From Cinnamomum chago (taxonomy: Eukaryota > Streptophyta > Magnoliopsida > Laurales > Lauraceae), in assembly GCA_038049695.1 (NCBI GenBank), contig CP142456.1, positions 75,353,422 through 75,417,421 of the forward strand: a stretch of DNA of 64,000 nucleotides, written 5' to 3'. The translations under genes were made by a program, and so were the position numbers. Below, in pieces: positions 51,843-63,266 of this stretch. Under the pieces are notes generated by a model. The model saw nothing but the letters and a program-made list of their open reading frames with translations, was not told the DNA's origin and searched no databases. Position 1 is the stretch's first letter. Every line of letters starts with the position of its first letter.

Positions 51843-54800
51843 AACCCTGTACGAGAATCAAAAGATTGTTTATTTTGCACCAACAGGACAGTTGGTGAGA
51901 TGCTTGCAAAGGTTATGGATTGCAGCTTTCTTGATGCCGACGATTTCCATCCGCAAGAAAATAAAGGTATATTGGAACCTACTGCTATAAATTTTGTTGC
52001 CATGTTAGTAAAAGAGTATCATATAGTGCTTTGGTCATTTTAGGACTTGAAGATTCATGGCTCTCTTGCTTCTTTTGTACATGGGAATGATTGCCATTTT
52101 CTATCATCTTTTTAAAGTATCTCATAATCATTTTCACCAAAGGAAACAACATTTCTTTGAGTATCACAATAACTCATAACAAAAATTTGCTTTTCTCCAG
52201 ATTTATATAATCTCGGACTCAACTCAGGCTGATTCCATGAAATGAAAACGTATGTAGTTTACAGAACAATTGCATAAACCATTAACCCTGCATTCAAAGA
52301 TCTTATAATCTTGGACTTCCGAGTTACTATAGTCTACATAGGAGATCTTTATTAAATCACTCACACTGAGCTTTTAGGCGAGTTTAGGTTGTTAGATAGA
52401 TGGATCAGCAACTAAAATTGAATGGTGTAGAGCCCCTGAACCAAGTGTTTTCCCCTGATAAGATCTCTGCTCTCTTAACTTGATATATTTGGTCATTAAC
52501 TCTCTGGGTAGGTTTTTATCAATGACTATATAGGAGATCAATCTCAAATTACTCACACTGAGTTTCTAAGTGAAAGGTTGTCAGACCGATCAATCAGCTG
52601 CTAAAATTGGATAGAATACAGCCCATGAACCAGGACCTGTTTGCACCTGATATTGTCATTGCTCTATAAGATGATATTATCTGGTCATAAACTCTGTAGG
52701 TAACCTTCAACAGGCATTATTTGAAGACCATGAGCAGCAACTATTTTGGGGCTGATAACTATTCAATTGACCATCATGTTTTTTTTAATGAGGTCTTGAT
52801 GATAGATATTAGAACTGGGCAACACCCCAAATTCATAGAACAAATGTCCATGATCGGTTATATTTTTCCAACCAATCTTCAGGGTTTAGGTTGATAACAG
52901 TACCTCTCCAATGTCACCTGGGCTAGTGTTGACTCAAGCCCACACAGGAACCACCAAGACCCAGTCTCCAATAACACACCAAGTCTCAAGGGCCGTTTCC
53001 TAACTTTGCTCAACAGATCTTATTTATCTTCTTGTAACAGAACCTGATCCATTGTAATATATATATGATACTATACAGATGTAAGAGATTGAGAATTCAA
53101 AACATACAAACGTTATTTGTTTATGGCATCAGAGCAGTAAGCACCCACGTGCATTGTTCATCATCTTCTTCCTCACACCATGGCATCTTCCTCTTCATCT
53201 TCTTCATCTCCAAGCTTTATTATCTCAAACATAGCTCATCTCATCCCCATAAAACTCGACAGCACCAATTTCCTCCTATGGAAATCTCTCTTTCGACCTG
53301 TTCTGAGAAGCCATCGTTTGGAAAGCTTCATTGATGGATCTCAGTCAGTCCCACCTCAACAAATCACTGGTTCAGATGGCAAATCAGTCCCCAATATGGC
53401 ATATAATGAGTGGTTTGAACGTGATCAAACCCTCCTTTCATGGATCAATGCCACACTTTCGGATTCGGCACTCCCGTACATTATTGGCATGAACACAGCA
53501 AAGGAAGCCTGGGATTCCTTGGAACGCCACTATGCATCCCTCTCACGCTCCCATGTCATTGAACTCAAGAAGCGCTTACAGCACATCAAGAAAGGATCAT
53601 CAACTATGCAGGATTACCTACATCAAGTCAAAGTGCTCTCCGACCAACTTGCAACTTGTGGAGCACCAGTCAGTGAGGATGACCTTACCATTCATACATT
53701 GGCAGGGCTGCCACCCATATATCGTCCTTTTCAAACCTCCATCCGGACTCACTCTCGTCATGACCCTGTCTCTCTAGATGAGTTGTACACTCTTCTGGTA
53801 TGTGAAGAGCTCAGCCTAGCTGAAGATCTCTCTATAGATTCATCCACTGCCTTTGTTACCACCAGAAATTACTCTCAATAATCGTCCAATCACGGTCGAT
53901 CCTCGGGCCCACCAAATCAGCAGCATGGCCCATCCTCTGGCCACTCAAATAGGCCAAACCATGTTTCCGGGAGCAAAAATATGCACTCTAACCACTCTGG
54001 TTCAAACTCCAGTTCTCGACCCACTCAGTCACGAAGCACCAGTGGTGATCAGCGACCACGGCCCACGTGTCAAATATGTAGCAAAGTGGGCCATCTTGCT
54101 ATAGATTGCTACCACCGAATGGATCATGCGTATCAAGGGCGCCATCCCCCACAACGTCTAGCCGCCATGGTAGCCGCTCATCAACCCAACCTCAACAATA
54201 CCTGGTTTTCTGACACCGGCGCAACGCATCACATTACCCCTGACTTGGGTAATCTCTCCATTCATGAACCATATCATGGGTCAGACAATGTGCATGTGGG
54301 AAACGGTCAAGGTTTGTTCATTTCCAATATTGGCAATACCACCCTGCACACACACCCCACCACCTTGCATCTTAAAAATATTCTCCATTGCCCTCAAGCC
54401 TCTTTTAATTTATTGTCAGTTCAAAAATTCTCCCGTGACAATAACTGCTATTTTTACTTTGATGATACTGGTTTTTCTGTGAAGGACAAAGCTTCAGGGA
54501 GGACACTCTTCCAAGGACCGATTGAGCATGGGCTTTACCCATTTCGTCCAAATTTTATTTCATCAGGGCACCAAAATAAGACTGTCAAAGCTTCCTTTTT
54601 TACTCACCGCGCATCAAGTACTCTCTGGCACCATCGCCTCAGACATCCATCAACAAATATTCAACAAGCTATTCTTTCTAGCTTCTCCCCTTCAATAAAG
54701 CATGTTAAAACAATCTGTTCATCATGTTCCCTTGGCAAGAGTAGAAAGCTCCCATTTTCTTTATCCTCTACTTTATCAATAAAACCATTAGAACTTATTC

Positions 54801-57463
54801 ACTGTGATGTGTGGGGTCCTTCCCCTGTTCTCTCTATTAGTGGATATAAGTACTATGTAATTTTTATTGATGATTGCACTCGCTATTGTTGGATTTACCC
54901 ATTATTATTAAAATCTGATGTTTTTTCTACATTTTGCACTTTCAAACAATATGCTGAAAATCTTCTTGACTCAAAAATCAAAACATTTCGATCCGATGGT
55001 GGTGGAGAGTTTACAAGTACCCTATTTAAACAATTTCTCTCCACCAATGGCATTATCCATCAATTGTCATGCCCACACACACCTGAACAAAATGGTGTAG
55101 CCGAACGGAAACACCGTCACATAGTTGAAACCGGGCTCTCTCTCATGGCCCACTCGTCCCTTCCCAAACATTATTGGTTTGAAGCCTTTAACACTGCCGT
55201 TTATTTAATAAACCGCATGCCTCTAATCTCTGTTCCCAAAATTTCACCTTATGAGGCCCTGTTTCACAAAGCACCTGATTATTCCCCTTTAAAAAAATTT
55301 GGGTGCGCTTGTTACCAGTGGCTTCACCCCTACCGGCCCAACTAACTTGCGTTCAAATCGATCAAGTGCATCTTTGTTGGGTACAGCCTCCAACATAAGG
55401 GATATAGGTGTTTGGACGCTTCCACAGGCCGCATTTACATCTCTCGCCATGTCATTTTTGACGAAAAATGTTTTCCTTTTGAAAAATCCACTATCACATC
55501 TTCACGCCCTAGCACCCCTCTGGATCCACTTGCTCTCTTTGGAACCATTCAAAAATGGCTCTCTCTTCCGTCCTTACCAGTCCTCCCAACCCATTTACCA
55601 AACACCTTATCGCAGGCCATTTCAAGCCCACCTCTCCCAACCCATTTACCAAACACCTTATCGCTGGCCACTTCAAGCCCACCTCTCCACCGACCCCAAC
55701 ATCAAGAACTAGAGCCCATGCTCTCCAATCGGGTCTGCCTAAGTGCTGTCCTCACAGACGATCAACTACCATCAGGTATATCACTCCTTACTGGTTCCCC
55801 TCCACATGCATTACTCCAACCCACTAAGCCCCACCAACAGCCTTTGTCACCAAACAGGCCCACCACTATCACCTCACCTTCACCTACACATCTACCTTCA
55901 ACTTCTAATACAAGCAACCCACTCATTTCACTTGTACCTACCTCTCCACATCTTCCAAACACTCCCTCAGCCACTGCACCCCCTTCTCACCCAGTTCCGG
56001 GGACTACCGTTCCTGTAGCTACTACCCCCACTCCTGGACCACCTACTCGCACCCACACAATGCATACAAGGTCCCAATCTGGTATTGTCAAGAAAAAGGT
56101 GTGGCTCAGTACCAAACACCCACTCCCACAAGCATTACTGACCCACAATGTCATGACTGAACCTACAGTCAGGCTGCCAAATCTGTCGAGTGGCGGGCTG
56201 TTATGGATATGGAATATACATCTCTCCAAAGGAGTGGCACATGGACCCTTGTCCCTCGTGCACCAAATATGAATGTGGTTGGTTGCAAATGGGTTTACCG
56301 CATCAAACGGAACCCTGATGGATCCATCAATTGCTTCAAAGCGTGCTTGGTCGCCAAAGGATTTCACCAACGGCTCGGCATCGACTTTGTTGACACCTTT
56401 AGTCCTGTGGTGAAACACACCACCAGACGTGTCATCTTGGCATTAGCTATTGCCTATAATTGGCCACTCAGACAATTGGATGTTGAATGTGCCTTCTTAC
56501 ATGGTGATCTTCGTGAAGTAGTTTATATGGCTCAACCGCAAGGTTATACAGACCCTGACAAGCCATCCCATGTATGTCGTATGCAAAAGTCTATTTATGG
56601 ACTTCGTCAAGCACCTCGAGCCTGGTATGAAAAATTTACGTCTCAATTGTTGGACTTTGGCTTTCTCATGTCCGCCTCGGATCCGTCTCTCTTCATCAAA
56701 TGTGACAATGGTAGCATCACTTACCTTCTTCTATTTGTGGATGACATCATCATCACAGGCAACAATTCTATTTTTATTACCTCGTTCATCCACCAGCTGG
56801 GTCAACATTTCAAGATGAAAGATTTAGGCCCGCTGACATATTTTCTTGGTATGGAAGCCCACCGTACCAACAATGGGCTTTTCCTTTTCCAAACCAAGTA
56901 CATCATGGATCTCCTTGTGAAATCTGAAATGGTAGGTTGCAAACCTGTTGGTTCTCTTGCATCGAAAGAGAAATTAAGCCCATCTGATGGACCTCTCCTT
57001 GATGATCCAACTCAATTTCGGAGTATTGTGGGTGCCCTTCAATATGTTTCTCTCACCCGCCCTGACATAAGCTACGCTGTCAATCAGGTATGTCAATTCA
57101 TGCATGCACCCACTGTTGTTCATATGATTGCTGCTAAGCGAATACTTCGGTTCCTCAAAGGTACTCTTACATATGGACTTCATTTTTGTCCTAGCCCATT
57201 GCGTCTTTATGCTTACTGCGATGCTGATTGGGCTGGCTCCCCATTTGACCGACGGTCCACTAGCGGTTATTGTGTATTTTTGGGTCCCAACCCTATCTCA
57301 TGGTCTGCTAAGAAACAAAACACAGTGGCCCGCTCCTCCATAGAAGCTGAATATCGTTGCCTGGCCCACACCGCTGCGGAACTCACTTGGCTGTGCTTTC
57401 TCTTACGTGATCTTCATATTCCATTATCTGAGATCCCACTCATCTGGTGTGACAATGTGAGTG

Positions 57464-57501
<38 letters not shown>

Positions 57502-58674
57502 TGCATTCAATCCTGTTTTCCATGCGCAAACCAAACACGTCGAACTCGACTATCACTTCGTTCGTGAGAAGGTGGCATGTAAAAAGCTTGATGTCCGCTT
57601 TGTTTCCTCCATGGACCAGATTGCTGACATCTTCACCAAAGGGCTTTCATCTAAGCGTCTTCAACATCTACAATCTAAGCTTTGCATCCGGGAATGCCCG
57701 CTTAGCTTGAGGGGGGATGATAACAGTACCTCTCCAATGTCACCTGGGCTAGTGTCGACTCAGGCCCACACAGGAACCACCAAGACCCAGTCTCCAATAA
57801 CACACCAAGTCTCAAGGGCCGTTTCCTAACTTTGCTCAACAGATCTTATTTATCTTCTTGTAACAGAACCTGATCCGTTGTAATATATATATGATACTAT
57901 ACAGATGTAAGAGATTGAGAATTCAAAACATACAAACGTTATTTGTTTATAGGTGATTCCCCATCTACTGTGTATTGACTATCGATGCCTCTGTTCTGTA
58001 GATAAGTTCATGCCGTTGTGATGCACTGCTAGAAGTTTAAAAATAAATCCATAATTCATGAAAACCAGCTTCCCCTATACACGAGAGACATGCAAAAAAA
58101 AAATTCAACCAAACATGTAAGGACCAAAGTTAAGATGCAAATATTGTAACTGCATTGAGTGTCTAACTTGAACTCATCTGATTGAGCCGTTCGCCTGCAT
58201 TCAATTATCCAATTCATTTGAGATTGGCTTTTGTAGAATAACATTTGGTACCTTCCTTTGTATAATGCAGATAAAATGAGAAAAGGAATTCCCCTCTCAG
58301 AGGAAGATCGGATTCCATGGCTTGAAACTCTGCGTGATATGCTCAGAGAATTCATAAAAAGAGGCGAAATAGCAGTACTCTGCTGTTCTGCTTTGCAAAA
58401 GAAATATAGAGAGATTCTTCGAACATCAGACCCGGAGTACAGGCCAAGGTGCTATACATGTAGAATGAAATTTGTTTGCTTGCAAGCATCTCCTGAAGTA
58501 ATTGCTGACCGGCTCAAGAGAAGGGCAGCAGAAGGGAAGCATTTCATGCCTGCCACCCTTTTGAAGTCGCAGTTAGATTTGCTTCAGATCGATGAAACTG
58601 AAGGGATAATCATGGTCGATGCCACTCTAAGTCCTCAGTCTATTGTTGCAAGCTTAAAAGATTTGAACTTATGA
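49137..58674 (+). CDS. Gluconokinase (D-gluconate kinase), four exons
   Basis: Phosphorylates D-gluconate with ATP to 6-phosphogluconate (EC 2.7.1.12), feeding the oxidative pentose phosphate pathway. Exons: 49137-49155, 49387-49429, 51887-51966 and 58271-58674. All are GT-AG and in frame, giving 181 residues, normal for the GntK family within the P-loop kinases. The Walker A loop GVSGSGKS is at 14-21 and is split by intron 2. Family motifs follow: DADDFHP (37-43), KMRKGIPLSEEDRIPWL (49-65), VLCCSALQKKYREILR in the middle and EGKHFMPATLLKSQLDLLQ in the C-terminal third. The N-terminus MASDRKG has no clear transit peptide, so it is probably cytosolic. Intron 3 (51967-58270) contains a whole Copia insertion. 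It resembles Arabidopsis At2g16790-type enzymes, from memory. Confidence 0.93.
50191..50227 (+). repeat. Poly-T and (ATT)n microsatellite
   Basis: A T-run followed by about nine TTA/ATT units in gluconokinase intron 2. Confidence 0.9.
51238..51255 (+). repeat. (AT)n microsatellite
   Basis: About nine AT units in gluconokinase intron 2. Confidence 0.9.
51805..51843 (+). repeat. (CT)n(CA)n compound microsatellite
   Basis: About ten CT units followed by about nine CA units, 40-80 bases upstream of the exon 3 acceptor of gluconokinase. The pyrimidine-rich strand could act as an extended splicing tract. Confidence 0.9.
51967..52891 (+). other. Left part of gluconokinase intron 3
   Basis: Host intron from the donor at 51967 to the Copia E target duplication TAGGT (52887-52891). 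Two loosely similar segments near 52340-52440 and 52530-52640 (CACTCACACTGAG- and ACTGGTCATTAACTCT-like words) look like an old internal duplication. Confidence 0.6.
52892..53123 (+). repeat. 5' LTR of Copia E
   Basis: 232 bp, TGATAACAGTACC to ATTTGTTTA, directly followed by the primer-binding site. Confidence 0.93.
53180..57710 (+). pseudogene. Fossil gag-pol region of Copia E
   Basis: Gag, protease, integrase, reverse transcriptase and RNase H are all recognisable in order on the plus strand. Broken, with a few breaks. It belongs to a different lineage from A, B, D and F. Confidence 0.88.
57465..57499 (+). repeat. (TA)n microsatellite
   Basis: About 17 TA units lying within Copia E. Confidence 0.93.
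57718..57949 (+). repeat. 3' LTR of Copia E
   Basis: 232 bp, the partner of 52892-53123, followed by TAGGT. Confidence 0.93.
57955..58270 (+). other. 3' end of gluconokinase intron 3
   Basis: Host intron from the Copia E target duplication to the acceptor TAATGCAG at 58270. No other feature was seen. Confidence 0.8.
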
Positions 58675-60119
58675 ATAAGAAAAAAAAATTGGAATTCATT
58701 GTCCAATCATGATCCCTCATATTGAGGAAGAATGTAACTGCTATTGTACTGGTTTTGGTCATCCTTACAGATCATGTAAGTAAAAAACTTGACCATTCTT
58801 GTCTTTGTAATTGCAAGCACCATTGTTACAGTCATTATCCTCAACAATATTTTTGTCATTATCTTTCAAACAAAAAAAAAACAATATTTTTGTCATTATT
58901 TTCAATTTGAAACTTCCAAAATTTTTGTTTCAGTGTATGTCCAATTGACAGGGGGCCAGAATAAGCTTCACAATCATTGCTTATTTTCTAGGTTAGATCT
59001 CATCATATTCTTCAAAATAGAGTACTGCCTAAATCTCAGTCCACCACCTTGACAGTTGGTTATGGCCACTTTTCTACCTGACCTCCACTGTATTTTGTCC
59101 AAAGATAAAAACTCTGATAGATTTAATTTCATGCATATTAAACTTGGGTAATAATGTGAAAACACCACTAAAGTTAATTTAACAAGATCATCATTGACTT
59201 AGGTTAGGTCTAAAAGAGAATTTTCATTTTTTTGCAATAAATAATGTCAAATTTTTATAAATGAGTTGAAATCCTGCCACTCAAAGTGGGTTAAGGACTT
59301 AAGGTGGTTGATTGAGATTTTCAGAATGATAGAGGTGGTTACTTTGAAAATTAAAAATGTAGATTGTTATATGTGATTTTGAAAATGCTGATTGGTGCAT
59401 GTAGGTTGCTGTATGTAAAAGAGCTACATCCCAAAAAGTGGTCTTTTCCTCATTTAAATAGTGTCATCACCCAGGCTTTACATAATAAGATTAATTCTAT
59501 CAGGATTTGACTGTTCTTTAACGGACCAGTGCAAGTGCAATTTTAGCCTGTTGAATCTAAGGGCCTTTGATTAACTTTCTGTTGTGATCATTTCTAGCTT
59601 ATTGAGTGCTTGACTCTTGAGATGCAGTCATGTGGCCCTGGAGATGGATCAGGGGTCATGATTTTCTTCGAATTGTGGGGCCTTCGTACACACCCAATCA
59701 CCCATCCTTTCCAATCACCCATCCTTTTGATAAAGAAATATGCTATCCTCAGTTCATTCAAATGTCCATCTGGGATCATGGGGCTTTGTTGAAATGAGAT
59801 TCACACCTTTGTTCAAACAAAGAGCAATTGTTACGGTTGAAACCTTTCCCTAGAAAATATGACCAAATTTACTTTTGCATTCAAGGATGATTCTCTACTC
59901 CGCGCTGTGTGATTTTGGATGGCATAGCATCGCTCACTGTGATTGGTCCACACATAGTAAGTATGGGTCAAGTTCAATGGGTGATCCGGACTCATTCGCC
60001 ATTTTTGGAGACCTTGTGAAATTCAGCGGGATCCCCTCTTTGGCGACAAACAAGATGTGCGCTGCCGTATGAGAAAATTTCCCTTGAATTCAAATTGGAG
60101 ATTCAAAGTGGGCTGCCAT

Positions 60120-60215
60120 TGTCGTCATCGTCATCATCATTATCATTAAATCTTTGGCCCAACTATGTTGGAGTCGGCCACATGAATTTTGTTTCTCCAT
60201 TTAGATTGAAGATTT
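60120..60215 (+). repeat. Fragment of a dispersed plant repeat
   Basis: Contains ATCATCATTATCATTAAA followed by CCAACTATGTTGGAGTCGG and CCACATGAAT. I recall this word order from a widespread plant interspersed repeat, but I cannot assign its class. Confidence 0.4.
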
Positions 60216-60416
60216 GTTATACTGTCGGATCTGAATCTAGGCTGGGACCCATGCTACCATCTTTTTCAGATCGAGAGTACATTTTATCATGAGCAAGAGC
60301 AATGCATGGTCCACACAAAATGGGTCCTATTCCTACCCAGTTGAACAGATGAATAAGGGTAATTTGGTCATTACTCCTTCCAATATGAAACCAGCCACTC
60401 GACAAGCCCAACTCAG

Positions 60417-60427
60417 CACAACGGCTA
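60417..60427 (+). promoter_or_regulatory. MSA-like element upstream of CDC20
   Basis: CACAACGGCTA matches 10 of 11 positions of the mitosis-specific activator consensus YCYAACGGYYA, the MYB3R site of G2/M genes. It lies about 480 bp before the CDC20 start. Confidence 0.6.
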
Positions 60428-60473
60428 CTTTTGCGGGCCCCACTCGTGATATTTGAAATTCAAACATCGAAAG

Positions 60474-60484
60474 TTACCGTTAGA
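60474..60484 (-). promoter_or_regulatory. Second MSA-like element upstream of CDC20
   Basis: On the minus strand this reads TCTAACGGTAA, again 10 of 11 consensus positions. It is 46 bases from the first and about 20 bases from a TATA-like box. Confidence 0.6.
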
Positions 60485-60897
60485 ACCACACCCTTTTAAA
60501 AGGAATATCAAATCAAACTCAATCCTCACTAGTAGTACAAGATAAAAACGAGAACAGGGGGAGACGAAGAAGAAAAAACTCTTTTCTTTCCCTTGCAGTG
60601 TGTGATTTGTGAAAGGCCTTCTGCAATCTGAAACAAACATAAAGGCTCTCTCTCAATCATCTTTCGGCTTTTGCTTGCCCTCGATCATCTTTCGGCTTTA
60701 GGCCTTCTGCAATCACAAACATCAAAGCGCTCTCAATCATCTTTCGGCTCTCTTTCTTTTAAGTTTTCAATATTGTTTTGCTGATCTTTTGTTTAAGTCT
60801 TCCTTTCTTGCATTGCTGATCTTTTCTTTGAAGTCTTGCAGGGTTTTTTTTTTCCTCTCTAGTTTGTGTTTTGTTTTTCCTTTTTTGTGTAAACATC

Positions 60898-62811
60898 ATG
60901 GATGCAGGATCTTTCTCTTCTACTTCTCTCTCTTCTAGCAGCAAGACCCTGTCTCGCCGCCCTCTCCAAGAACACGTCCTTCCGAGGCACCACCACCAAG
61001 AACACGTCCTTCCGAGGCACCACCACCCATCCCGACAACATGTGCGTTAATTGATTCACTCCTGTGATTTTTCAAGCTTTTTGCGTTTCTGGGTTTGCTC
61101 TAGTTTCCTGGAATTTTCTTTCCTTAAAGCCCTTTTTATTTTCTGTCCATTCCTTTCATTCTTCCTCACATGTGAAGATTTGGGACTATTCTTGAATTTT
61201 TGCAGGGAGACAGATTCATCCCAGACAGATCTTCGATGGATTTCGACATGGCCCGGTACTTGTTAACGGAAGGGAGAAAGGAAAAAGAGAATACAGCAGT
61301 GAGTTCTCCCTCGAAAGAGGCGTATAGGAAGCAGCTTGCTGAAACCCTGATGATGAACAGGACTCGGATTCTTGCTTTCAAGAGCAAACCCCCAACACCT
61401 GTTGAGGGTGTATTCCAAGAATCCTCCATGGATAACGTCTCCACAACTCAGATACGGGCCTCCAAGCCTCGCAGATACATCCCTCAAGTGGGTTTTTCCA
61501 CCGTCGTCGTCTTGTTTTTTAATTCTTCTGTTTCATTGGGGTTTTAGTTAGTGATGAAGAACTCATCTCCCCCTTTTGTGATCTTTAACATTGCAGTCTG
61601 CAGAGAGGACATTAGATGCACCCGAGATTGTGGATGATTACTATCTGAATTTGCTAGACTGGGGTAGCAGCAATGTCCTTGCAATCGCTCTAGGAAGCAC
61701 AGTGTATTTGTGGGATGCTTCAGATGGGTCTACCTCAGAGCTTGTGACGGTCGATGAAGAGAATGGTCCCGTTACCAGCGTCAGTTGGGCTCCAGACGGC
61801 AGACATATTGCTGTTGGCCTGAACAGTTCAATTGTCCAGCTTTGGGACCCCACCGCCAATCGGAAGGTTAGTGCACATTCCACCTACTATTTTCTAGGAT
61901 TTCTATGTTCCTCAGATGCATGGATGAGCAATAAATAAGAACAATCCAAGCATGTTTTGTTTTCCAAATCTCAGATTCATTGTCTTGTGTTCCTACAGTT
62001 GAGAACTCTGCAAGGTGGGCATAATTCTCGAGTGGGCGCTCTTGCTTGGAATAATCACATCCTTACAACAGGGGGAATGGATTCCTTGATAAACAACAAT
62101 GATGTGAGAATAAGATCCCACATTGTGGAAACATACAGAGGACACCAACAGGAGGTGTGCGGGTTGAAATGGTCTGGTTCTGGCCAACAATTAGCCAGCG
62201 GAGGAAATGATAATCTGCTTCACATATGGGACCGGTCCGCGAATACTCAGACCCAGTGGCTTCACAGATTTGAAGATCACACGGCCGCTGTGAAGGCGCT
62301 TGCATGGTGTCCTTTCCAGAGCAATTTGCTTGCTTCAGGTGGTGGCGCTGGAGACAGGTGTATAAAGTTCTGGAACACCCACACTGGTGCTTGTTTGAAT
62401 TCTGTGGACACCGGTTCGCAAGTCTGTTCATTGCTGTGGAGCAAGACTGAGCGAGAGCTATTGAGCTCTCATGGGTTTACTCAGAATCAACTGACCTTGT
62501 GGAAGTACCCTTCCATGGTAAAGATTGCAGAGCTTAATGGGCATACTTCCAGAGTTCTGTTCATGGCCCAGGTAACAAATTCAAGTCAGATTTGTTCTAC
62601 TGACTTTTCTCTCAATTTGAAGGATAGAATTGTGAGTGATTTTGGTTCTCTTCTGATTGTTTTTCAGAGCCCAGATGGGTGCACTGTAGCTTCTGCAGCG
62701 GGGGATGAGACACTTAGATTCTGGAATGTCTTTGGGACTCCTGAAGCTTCTAAGCCTGCAACTAAAACAGCAAGTACAGGGCCATTTGCTAATATAAACC
62801 ACATCAGGTGA
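60898..62811 (+). CDS. CDC20: CDC20, WD40 activator of the anaphase-promoting complex, five exons
   Basis: Recruits substrates such as cyclin B and securin to APC/C and is the target of the spindle checkpoint. Exons: 60898-61041, 61206-61487, 61597-61866, 61999-62571 and 62668-62811 (TGA). All are GT-AG with phase-0 joins, giving 470 residues (Arabidopsis CDC20.1 has about 457). The C-box DRFIP is at 50-54, a KEN tripeptide at 75-77, the Mad2-binding segment TRILAFK at 101-107, KPRRYIP at 136-142, then a seven-bladed WD40 propeller to about 450. The C-terminal Ile-Arg tail (HIR) docks on APC/C. Family signatures include [18 protein letters not shown] and [19 protein letters not shown]. The oddity is an exact 10-residue tandem repeat (24-33 and 34-43) upstream of the C-box. 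Two MSA-like motifs precede the gene, consistent with G2/M expression. Confidence 0.96.
60967..61026 (+). repeat. 30-bp exact tandem duplication in CDC20 exon 1
   Basis: Two perfect 30-bp copies (60967-60996 and 60997-61026), each encoding [10 protein letters not shown]. The duplication is in frame and adds a His-rich segment between the conserved RPLQEH block and the C-box. Confidence 0.95.
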
Positions 62812-63266
62812 AGAGGCTCCAGAATTTCATAATATTGCAAATGCCACCACTCCATGTTTGTTCACCAGAGAGGAAGTAACCGATGATAAATTGGAAAGGA
62901 CGTTTTAAGGGTATGAGTACTCTGTTCTGTTGTATTAATTATGATAAGAATGTTGCTTATGTGTGAAAATTTATGCATGTGCTTGTTCTTGTTCTCACTT
63001 GAAGATGGTTGTTGATTTTATTGCAGAAACAAATGGCTTCCTGTTATGATGTGGCAGTTACTCTCCCATGCTTTTCAGAAAGGAAGAAAGAGAAAATTTA
63101 GATAAGCAAGTGTTTACAAAAATGTCAAAACAGAGGAAAGCAAGCACCCACAGCATGATACAATTGTTTTTGTTCTTAAAAGAAATATGATCCTATATAG
63201 CCAAAATCAACCAAAGGACCCAAGAACATACTACCAAATTTTGCCTTTGTTGATGTAGTCATTGAT
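62812..63266 (+). other. CDC20 3' UTR with a possible intron
   Basis: TTTTAAGG/GTATGAG at 62910-62911 and TTTATTGCAG/AAAC at 63026-63027 would make a 116-bp intron about 100 bases past the stop. No other gene was seen. Confidence 0.4.

Larger units (their letters stand above)
49430..51886 (+). other. Gluconokinase intron 2
   Basis: 2457 bp from GT at 49430 to AG at 51886, T-rich, holding several microsatellites. Short open frames show no domain. A complete LTR element was not seen. Confidence 0.8.
52892..57949 (+). mobile_element. Copia LTR retrotransposon E in gluconokinase intron 3
   Basis: A 5058-bp plus-strand Copia flanked by TAGGT at 52887-52891 and 57950-57954. Both LTRs are 232 bp. 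The primer site TGGCATCAGAGC follows the 5' LTR, and a GAGGGGGGA-type purine tract precedes the 3' LTR. Parts: gag of the UBN2 type (about 53180-53880), CCHC knuckle (about 54070-54110), protease DTGATHH near 54215, GAG-pre-integrase and integrase (about 54600-55300), a long proline-rich linker, reverse transcriptase (about 56270-56950, with FVDDIIITG near 56735) and RNase H (about 57200-57700). The gag N-terminus (PIKLDSTNFLLWKSLF) suggests the Ale/Retrofit lineage. The LTRs differ at 3 of 232 positions by eye (about 1.3%). Broken, with a few breaks. Confidence 0.94.
58675..60897. other. Gluconokinase 3' UTR, intergenic region and CDC20 promoter
   Basis: AT-rich sequence follows the gluconokinase stop. 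No further gene is supported. The last 500 bases hold the CDC20 promoter and a long pyrimidine-rich leader, in which TCATCTTTCGGCT occurs three times (about 60657, 60688 and 60738) as part of an imperfect duplication of about 100 bp. A TTTTAAAAGG TATA-like box lies near 60494. Confidence 0.6.

Noticed and set aside
55762-55974. Minus-strand Gly/Val-rich frame in Copia E
   Set aside because: It is the shadow of the proline-rich linker on the other strand.
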